NCBI GenBank assembly: GCA_049322295.1
Contig: JBMORO010000034.1
Coordinates: 1 to 11,340, forward strand
From: JBMORO01 sp049322295
Lineage (GTDB): Bacteria > Patescibacteriota > Minisyncoccia > RBG-13-40-8-A
DNA length: 11,340 nucleotides
Direction: 5' to 3'
Positions 6,900-11,340 of this stretch are shown here, one piece after another; within the stretch, counting starts at the first letter, position 1; each line of letters starts with the position of its first letter. A program made the position numbers and the translations under genes. Under the pieces are notes generated by a model that worked only from the letters and a program-made list of their open reading frames with translations, ran no database searches and had not been told where the DNA came from.

Positions 6900-7223
6900 A
6901 TGGGCGACTGTATATTTTGTAATATCATTAGTAAGGATCAGCCAACCGACATTCTTTACGAAGATGGTGATTTTATTGTGATAAGAGATATTAAACCCTT
7001 GGCCCCGATTCATCTTTTAATTATTCCCAAAGAACACATCGCCTCAATTAATCACCTGGAAAAAAAGCATCGAGAATTGATTGGCGATATGTTTTTATTA
7101 GCCAAGAAAGTGGCTAAAGAACATGGAATAAGTGAAGGCTATAAATTAGCTTTTAATACTGGTCGAAAAGGAGGGCAGTTGATTGACCATTTGCATTTGC
7201 ATTTAATGGGCGGCTGGCAGTAA
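6900..7223 (+). CDS. HIT family (HINT-like) nucleotide-binding hydrolase
   Basis: Histidine-triad proteins of the HINT branch hydrolyse purine nucleoside phosphoramidates and acyl-adenylates. The 107-residue protein has the triad as H97-L-H99-L-H101 in DHLHLHLMGGWQ, with H99 as the expected nucleophile. CIFC at residues 4-7 is the usual zinc-binding pair. IIPKEHI (41-47) is the conserved central strand. It starts one base after the hisS stop, so it is cotranscribed, and a possible link to adenylate by-products of synthetases is inference. Length is typical. The right end of the gene forms the left edge of the 127-bp repeated segment. Confidence 0.95.
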   Translation: MGDCIFCNIISKDQPTDILYEDGDFIVIRDIKPLAPIHLLIIPKEHIASINHLEKKHRELIGDMFLLAKKVAKEHGISEGYKLAFNTGRKGGQLIDHLHLHLMGGWQ

Positions 7224-7345
7224 GGCTACGAAATACGAATTAATACAAATATACAAATATAATGGAAATAAAAAGGAAACCTAAGGAACCAACTTCTTTT
7301 CTATTGAGACGCTTTACTCAAAAAGTAAGAGAAAGCGGGATTTTG
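7219..7345. repeat. 127-bp perfect direct repeat, left copy (assembly overlap)
   Basis: This segment is identical base for base to 7446-7572. It abuts the N gap on its right while the other copy abuts the gap on its left. The length of exactly 127 equals a common maximum k-mer size in de Bruijn assemblers, which leave a k-long overlap between adjacent contigs. The two copies are therefore most likely one genomic segment. Confidence 0.93.
7262..7345 (+). pseudogene. rpsU: Apparent partial rpsU copy, likely an assembly duplicate
   Basis: The first 28 codons of ribosomal protein bS21 (MEIKRKPKEPTSFLLRRF...), identical at DNA level to the start of the complete gene at 7489, then broken by the N gap. 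It lies wholly within the 127-bp repeat. I infer that it is not a second gene but the end of a contig that overlaps the next one. Confidence 0.85.
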
Positions 7346-7445
7346 NNNNNNNNNNNNNNNNNNNNNNNNNNNNNNNNNNNNNNNNNNNNNNNNNNNNNNN
7401 NNNNNNNNNNNNNNNNNNNNNNNNNNNNNNNNNNNNNNNNNNNNN
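7346..7445. other. Assembly gap of exactly 100 N (probably zero or negative true length)
   Basis: A placeholder between two contig ends that carry the same 127 bp. Joining them would delete 227 positions (gap plus one copy) and place rpsU 38 bp after the HIT gene. Confidence 0.95.
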
Positions 7446-7572
7446 AGTAAGGCTACGAAATACGAATTAATACAAATATACAAATATAATGGAAATAAAA
7501 AGGAAACCTAAGGAACCAACTTCTTTTCTATTGAGACGCTTTACTCAAAAAGTAAGAGAAAGCGGGATTTTG
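7446..7572. repeat. 127-bp perfect direct repeat, right copy
   Basis: Identical to 7219-7345 at a constant offset of 227. It contains the stop of the HIT gene, the AT-rich spacer and the rpsU start. Confidence 0.93.
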
Positions 7573-7698
7573 GTTGAGGCAAAAAAATCCCAATTTTTTG
7601 AAAGAAAACCAAGTCGAGGGCAAAGGAGAAAGAGCGCCTTAGAAAGAGAGGCAAAAAGAAGACAAAAAATAAGATTAAAAAAATTAGGGAGGATTTAA
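7489..7698 (+). CDS. rpsU: Ribosomal protein bS21
   Basis: A small basic subunit of the 30S ribosome near the anti-Shine-Dalgarno end of 16S rRNA, involved in initiation. The 69-residue protein shows the family pattern: LLRRFTQKVRESGILVEAKK followed by FFERKPSRGQRRKSA and a long Lys/Arg-rich C-terminal helix. Length is typical. No Shine-Dalgarno sequence is visible before the ATG; the 40 bp upstream are AT-rich near-repeats (ATACGAATT, ATACAAAT). It precedes yqeY, a neighbour pair found in many bacteria, here separated by a 166-bp inverted-repeat element. Confidence 0.96.
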   Translation: MEIKRKPKEPTSFLLRRFTQKVRESGILVEAKKSQFFERKPSRGQRRKSALEREAKRRQKIRLKKLGRI

Positions 7699-7703
7699 TA
7701 ATC

Positions 7704-7869
7704 AGAATTTACTATACCCTCTTCAGACCACGCAGTCGCCGAGTATAAGTAAGATAATGTATCTACCCTAGGCGCTGCTGTTGCTCGCTCCGCCAATAAT
7801 ATGGATAGATAATACACGTATAATTAGGGCGGAGCTGCGCAACGGTCTTCAGAAGTTATAGTAAATTCT
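7704..7869. repeat. 166-bp inverted-repeat, rod-like structured spacer
   Basis: The outer arms AGAATTTACTATA (7704-7716) and its exact reverse complement (7857-7869) enclose several collinear helices. These are CTTC/GAAG (7721-7724 with 7852-7855), AGACC/GGTCT (7725-7729 with 7844-7848), CGCAG/CTGCG (7731-7735 with 7835-7839), CGCC/GGCG (7737-7740 with 7828-7831), TATCTA/TAGATA (7760-7765 with 7806-7811), and an apical GGCG/CGCC (7771-7774 with 7791-7794). The collinear nesting is more than random AT-rich DNA would give. It lies between two plus-strand genes and would be in their transcript. It may be a structured RNA, an attenuator or a small palindromic element; no RNA family was recognised. 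Confidence 0.7.
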
Positions 7870-7876
7870 TTAAGAT

Positions 7877-8374
7877 ATGGATTTACAGGAACAAATTAAT
7901 CAAGATATAAAAAAAGCCATGCAGGAAAAGGATGAGCTATTGCTTTTGGTATTAAGAGGATTGAATGCGGCAATTCATAATAAAGAGATTGAGAAGAGGA
8001 CAAAGTTAAGCAAAACTGAAAAAGATATAGAAAAATTAAAAGAGTTGAGTCAATTAATTGAAGAAGAGGTTGGAGAGGTAATTTCGAGTGAGGCTAAAAA
8101 AAGAAAAGATTCCATTGAGGAATTTAAAAAAGGCAATCGTCAGGATTTGGTAGATAAAGAAACAAAGGAACTGGAAATCATAAAAAAATACCTACCCGAG
8201 CAGATGAGCGAAGAGCAGATAAGGGAAGAAGTAAAGAAAACAATTGAAGAAGTCGGTGCAGCTGGTTCAAAAGATACTGGCAAAGTAATGGCCGTGGTAA
8301 TGTCAAAACTCAAAGGCAAAGCCGAGGGCAGTGTTGTAGGCAAAATAGTAAATGAGTTATTGAGCAAGGAGTAA
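7877..8374 (+). CDS. GatB/YqeY domain protein
   Basis: A stand-alone protein related to the tRNA-binding tail domain of GatB, the amidotransferase subunit that makes Gln-tRNA or Asn-tRNA. Its exact role is unsettled; tRNA binding is the usual inference. The 165 residues begin MDLQEQINQDIKKAMQEKD and contain VLRGLNAAIHNKEIEKR (25-41), a highly charged helical middle, then YLPEQMSEEQIREEV and GSKDTGKVMAVVMSKLKGKAEGSVVGKIV near the C-terminus, all typical. Length is close to the family norm of about 150. The start follows the inverted-repeat element by 7 bp with only a weak SD. Its stop is one base before ybeY, and its last codons supply the ybeY ribosome binding site. Confidence 0.94.
   Translation: MDLQEQINQDIKKAMQEKDELLLLVLRGLNAAIHNKEIEKRTKLSKTEKDIEKLKELSQLIEEEVGEVISSEAKKRKDSIEEFKKGNRQDLVDKETKELEIIKKYLPEQMSEEQIREEVKKTIEEVGAAGSKDTGKVMAVVMSKLKGKAEGSVVGKIVNELLSKE
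8366..8371 (+). promoter_or_regulatory. Strong Shine-Dalgarno for ybeY
   Basis: AAGGAG lies 4 bp before the ATG at 8376, inside the last codons of the YqeY gene. It fixes the ybeY start and contrasts with the weak or absent SD at rpsU and ftsZ. Confidence 0.8.
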
Positions 8375-8375
8375 A

Positions 8376-8777
8376 ATGGGTAAAATTAATTTGGAAATAA
8401 ATAATTTAACTCCGAGTAGGATTGATAAAAAGTTTTTAAAAAAGATTGCGGGAAGAGTTTCAAAATTAGTAAAGTTTAAAATCCCGGAATTGAGCGTGGT
8501 TATTGTTTCTGGTGCGAGGATGAAAAGTTTGAATAGAAAGTATCGGGGGAGAAATAGAGTGACTGATGTTTTAGCTTTTGATTATGGAGAAATAATCCTC
8601 TGTTTATCTCAAGCTAAAAAACAGGCTAAGAAATTAAGTCATTCGCTTAAAAAAGAATTAGCTATTTTATTAATTCACGGGATTCTGCATTTAGTTGGGT
8701 ATAATGATAAAACAAAGAGAAATTATAATAAAATGGTAAAAAAAGAGGAAGAAATATGCCAAAAGCTAATCTTATAG
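8376..8777 (+). CDS. ybeY: Endoribonuclease YbeY (rRNA maturation factor)
   Basis: A zinc-dependent endoribonuclease used for 16S rRNA 3'-end maturation and ribosome quality control. The 133-residue protein has LNRKYRGRNRVTDVLAFDYG (52-71), matching the family YRGxDxxTDVLSF box, then GEIILC, and the metal site HGILHLVGYND at 101-111. The family consensus is HGxLHLxGYDH, so the first two ligands are His101 and His105 but the third is Asp111. Asp can bind zinc, so activity may be kept. It sits between yqeY and ftsA: one base after the first, and overlapping ftsA by 22 bp. The length is on the short side of normal. Confidence 0.95.
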   Translation: MGKINLEINNLTPSRIDKKFLKKIAGRVSKLVKFKIPELSVVIVSGARMKSLNRKYRGRNRVTDVLAFDYGEIILCLSQAKKQAKKLSHSLKKELAILLIHGILHLVGYNDKTKRNYNKMVKKEEEICQKLIL

Positions 8778-10006
8778 TTGGTTTAGATGTTGGGACTTCT
8801 AAGGTAAGAGCAGTGGTTGCTTCACTTAAAGGAAAGGAGGAAATCAAACCCCGAATTATTGGTGTTGGCGAAAGCAGTTCTTTAGGTATGAGGAAGGGCG
8901 TGGTAGTTGATATTGAAGAAATGACCAAAAGCATTAAACGGGCAGTTGAACAGGCCAATCGAAGCAGCGGAATAAATATTGAGAAAGCTTATGTAAGTAT
9001 TGGTGGCAATCATATCAAGGCCAAAACCAGCAAAGGAATTGTAGCAGTTTCTCGCGCGGATGAAGAAGTTTCAGAGGATGATATCCTTCGGGCTATTAAC
9101 AATGCTTCGGCTGTTTCTTTAGATCCCAACCGGGAAATGATTCATGTTATTCCTCGAGAATTCTCTATCGATGGCCAGACCGGAATCCAAGACCCCCGAG
9201 GTATGACCGGTGTGCGTTTAGAAGTTGATACTTTAATTATCGAAGGATTAAGCCCCTATATTAAAAATTTAAGAAAATGTTTAAATAATGCTGGTGTAGA
9301 AATCGAAGGATTAGTTTTAAATATTTTAGCTGCCTCAGAAGCAGTTCTTACCCGAAGGCAAAAAGAATTAGGAGTTTTAGTTTTAGATTTTGGCGGCGGC
9401 ACAGTCGGGATGGCAGTTTATGAGGAAAGGAAGCTACTTCACGTTCATATTTTGCCAATTGGTTCTTCTCATATTACCAATGATTTAGCCATTGGTTTAA
9501 GAACCAGCGTGGACACAGCTGAAAAAGTAAAATTAGCTTATGGTTCTTGCCTGACTGAAGAAATTAGTAAAAAAGAAACCATTGACCTTTCTAAGATTGA
9601 CGAGAAAGAAGAAGGGACAGTTAATCGAAGAGAAGTAAGCAAAATCGTTGAAGCTCGAATGGATGAGATTTTCAGTTTAGTAAATAAAGAGCTTAAAAGA
9701 ATGGGCAGAGACCAACTTTTACCAGCCGGCGTGATTTTAATTGGTGGTGGTTCAAAGATACCCGGAATTATTGATTTGGCTAAAGATAGATTAAAATTAC
9801 CAGTTCAATTAGGCTATCCTCAAGGAGTGGATGGTTTAGTTGACAAAGTTGATGATCCAGCTTATGCTACAGTTATTGGTTTAATATTCTGGGCCTTAGA
9901 AATGCAAAGCGGAAAAGAAGAAGGAAGATTCTCTATTGGTAAGCCGCTCTCAAGTTTTGGTCTATTTGGCAGATTAAAGAACTGGTTTAGAAATTTTTTG
10001 CCCTAG
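8756..10006 (+). CDS. ftsA: Cell division protein FtsA
   Basis: An actin-like ATPase that tethers FtsZ filaments to the membrane and recruits later division proteins. The 416-residue protein has the phosphate-1 motif VGLDVGTSKVRAV (8-20), the inserted 1C (SHS2) domain around 80-160, phosphate-2 as LDFGGGTVGMAVY (210-222) and an adenosine motif VILIGGGSKIPGI (326-338). The C-terminal GLFGRLKNWFRNFLP (402-416) is an amphipathic helix fitting the membrane-targeting sequence. GAGGAAG about 7 bp upstream supports the ATG at 8756, which overlaps the end of ybeY. ftsZ follows after a 225-bp spacer with its own promoter. No ftsQ or mur genes are adjacent. Confidence 0.97.
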   Translation: MPKANLIVGLDVGTSKVRAVVASLKGKEEIKPRIIGVGESSSLGMRKGVVVDIEEMTKSIKRAVEQANRSSGINIEKAYVSIGGNHIKAKTSKGIVAVSRADEEVSEDDILRAINNASAVSLDPNREMIHVIPREFSIDGQTGIQDPRGMTGVRLEVDTLIIEGLSPYIKNLRKCLNNAGVEIEGLVLNILAASEAVLTRRQKELGVLVLDFGGGTVGMAVYEERKLLHVHILPIGSSHITNDLAIGLRTSVDTAEKVKLAYGSCLTEEISKKETIDLSKIDEKEEGTVNRREVSKIVEARMDEIFSLVNKELKRMGRDQLLPAGVILIGGGSKIPGIIDLAKDRLKLPVQLGYPQGVDGLVDKVDDPAYATVIGLIFWALEMQSGKEEGRFSIGKPLSSFGLFGRLKNWFRNFLP

Positions 10007-10019
10007 CATCTACGAATTA

Positions 10020-10124
10020 CCTGCCCGCCACTGCCGTTTCTGTTTGTTCTATCTTATATCTAATATTTACCCCGCGATCATTTAACCACAAAGAATCAAA
10101 CGAAAAGGCGTAGGCAGGCGGGCG
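10020..10124. repeat. GC-rich inverted pair between ftsA and ftsZ
   Basis: GCCCGCC (10023-10029) and GGCGGGC (10117-10123) are exact reverse complements in otherwise AT-rich sequence. The left side contains CCTGCCCGCC, also present in the pth palindrome at 3462-3471. On the outer sides are similar words TACGAATT (10011-10018) and ATACGAATTTACGAATTT (10131-10148). The rest of the 225-bp spacer holds the ftsZ promoter and an AT-rich leader; no gene is seen. Confidence 0.55.
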
Positions 10125-10151
10125 AATTTGATACGAATTTACGAATTTTTA

Positions 10152-10180
10152 TTGACAGAAAGAAGATATTGAGATAATAT
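10152..10180 (+). promoter_or_regulatory. Sigma70-type promoter for ftsZ
   Basis: A perfect TTGACA (10152-10157), a 17-bp spacer and TAATAT (10175-10180). Expected transcription start is near 10187, giving a leader of about 45 nt that is almost pure A/T and has no Shine-Dalgarno sequence. It allows ftsZ to be expressed apart from the upstream operon. Confidence 0.8.
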
Positions 10181-10231
10181 AAAGACTTATCAATTATTTT
10201 TAATTTAATTTTGAATTTTTAATTTATTTTT

Positions 10232-11340
10232 ATGCCTCAAATAAAACCAGATATTGAAACATTTGCTCGAATAAAAGTTATTGGGGTTGGCGGCAGTGGC
10301 CACAATGCAATTTCTCGAATGATGTCTTACGGAATTAAGGGTGTTAATTTTATTGCTATTAACACTGATGTTCAGGCCCTCCATTATAATAGAGCGCCAG
10401 AGAAAATTCATATTGGAAAAGTTTTAACCAAAGGATTGGGGGCAGGAATGAATCCGGAAATAGGTCGTCGGGCAGCTGAAGAAAACAAACAAGAAATCCA
10501 GGAATGTGTAAAGGGTTCGGATATGGTTTTTATTACTGGCGGGTTAGGTGGTGGCACATGCACTGGTGCTTCGCCAATTGTGGCTGAATTAGCCAAAGAA
10601 GCAGGCGCTCTGACCGTGGCCATAGTGACTAAGCCGTTTTCTTTCGAAGGCGCTCAGCGAACTCGGATTGCTGAAGAGGGATTAGCTGAATTAAAAGATA
10701 AAGTAGATACCATTATTGTTATTCCCAATGACCGACTTTTAACTATTATTGATAGAAAAGTTTCCCTTTTAAACGCTTTTGCTATTGTTGATGATGTTTT
10801 GCGTCAGGCAGTCCAGGGAATTTCTGATTTAATTATTTATCCAGGAATAATCAATCTTGATTTTGCTGATATTAAAGCAGTGATGGAGAATGCGGGACCA
10901 GCAATTATGGGCATTGGCCGGGCCACTGGAGAAAATCGGGCAGTAGAAGCAGCTCGGGCAGCTATTAGTTCACCATTATTAGAATTTTCAATTGAGGGGG
11001 CAAAAGGAATACTTTTTAATGTTAGCGGCGCTCAGGATATGGGAATGTTAGAAATTTCTGAAGCAGCTAAAACAATTACTGAAACTGCTGACCCAGATGC
11101 CAAGATAATTTTTGGAGCAGTGTTAGATGATAAAGCTAGAAAAGGAGAGATGAAGATTACTGTGATTGCTACTGGTTTTGGAGAAGGATATAAAGAGAAT
11201 TTGACTAATCAATTAGCTTTTGAAGAGAAAAAAGTTCCACCAGCTATTGAAGTAGAGAAGAGAAAACAAAAAAAGGAGAAAGAGAAAGAAAGAGAAGAAA
11301 AAGAAGAAAATAATATTACGGTTTACAAAAGTCCATTGCC
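10232..11340 (+). CDS. ftsZ: Cell division protein FtsZ, 3' end beyond the window
   Basis: A tubulin-like GTPase that polymerises into the division ring. 369 codons are visible, with no stop before the window edge. Landmarks: VIGVGGSGHNAI (16-27), INTDVQAL (43-50), T4 loop GGLGGGTCTGASP (103-115), the GTP-contacting PFSFEGAQR (135-143) and the T7 catalytic loop NLDFADIKAVM (208-218) with Asp210 and Asp213. The C-terminal linker from about 332 is Lys/Glu-rich, and the FtsA-binding tail is still to come. The T4 loop has Cys110 where the tubulin signature GGGTGTG has Gly. The ATG at 10232 has no SD and follows an AT-rich leader. The other ring component, ftsA, is directly upstream. Confidence 0.97.
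   Translation, partial: MPQIKPDIETFARIKVIGVGGSGHNAISRMMSYGIKGVNFIAINTDVQALHYNRAPEKIHIGKVLTKGLGAGMNPEIGRRAAEENKQEIQECVKGSDMVFITGGLGGGTCTGASPIVAELAKEAGALTVAIVTKPFSFEGAQRTRIAEEGLAELKDKVDTIIVIPNDRLLTIIDRKVSLLNAFAIVDDVLRQAVQGISDLIIYPGIINLDFADIKAVMENAGPAIMGIGRATGENRAVEAARAAISSPLLEFSIEGAKGILFNVSGAQDMGMLEISEAAKTITETADPDAKIIFGAVLDDKARKGEMKITVIATGFGEGYKENLTNQLAFEEKKVPPAIEVEKRKQKKEKEKEREEKEENNITVYKSPL

Noticed and set aside
7262..7450. A genuine second bS21 paralogue
   Set aside because: The DNA is identical, including the non-coding spacer and the HIT stop, over exactly 127 bp next to a gap. True paralogues would differ, at least in the spacer.
7301..7483. Minus-strand open frame across the second N gap
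   Set aside because: It spans the placeholder N and lies antisense to rpsU; no family pattern.
7704..7869. Calling the rod-like spacer 6S RNA
   Set aside because: Size and general shape fit loosely, but I cannot identify the conserved central bubble, and a covariance search would be needed.
10205..10623. Minus-strand frames opposite ftsZ
   Set aside because: They lie antisense to ftsZ, whose conserved loops are all in the plus frame.
1..11340. A new defence, secretion or biosynthetic system
   Set aside because: All long frames are recognised housekeeping genes; no unknown multi-gene cluster, transposase, integrase or toxin-antitoxin pair is present.

Overview
This AT-rich window carries twelve ordinary housekeeping genes in two divergent groups. 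The dense packing, the set of short proteins and the many short palindromes and inverted repeats suggest a small-genome member of the Patescibacteria (Candidate Phyla Radiation), probably of the Parcubacteria type. That placement is an inference from gene order and protein style. TGA, TAA and TAG all serve as stop codons, so the TGA-recoding lineages are unlikely. Two runs of exactly 100 N show that this is a scaffold from a draft or metagenome assembly.

Left part, minus strand, read from right to left: a LytR-CpsA-Psr cell-wall polymer transferase, peptidyl-tRNA hydrolase (pth), a 130-bp inverted-repeat spacer, dprA, and topoisomerase I (topA, running off the left edge). The coding genes overlap tightly: LCP and pth by 4 bp, dprA and topA by 10 bp.

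Right part, plus strand: signal peptidase I (lepB, its start lost in an N gap), hisS, a HIT-family hydrolase, rpsU, a GatB/YqeY protein, ybeY, ftsA, and ftsZ (running off the right edge). The order moves from protein export and tRNA charging, through ribosome assembly and RNA quality control, to the division ring. ybeY and ftsA overlap by 22 bp. ftsZ has its own clear sigma70-type promoter, as does lepB.

No new multi-gene system is visible. The unusual content is in the repeats. There are three long inverted-repeat elements between genes (2946-3075, 4684-4833 and 7704-7869). Two small palindromes lie inside coding genes and are translated in frame (pth and LCP), and a four-copy heptamer is translated in topA. 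A further GC-rich module between ftsA and ftsZ shares a 10-mer with the pth palindrome. Together these resemble small mobile palindromic elements that tolerate insertion into genes.

The apparent second rpsU copy is almost certainly an assembly artefact: a perfect 127-bp repeat flanks a 100-N gap, and 127 is a common de Bruijn k-mer size. Individual protein oddities are a Cys in the FtsZ T4 loop, an Asp in place of the third zinc-ligand His of YbeY, and a basic AT-hook-like N-terminal extension on HisRS.
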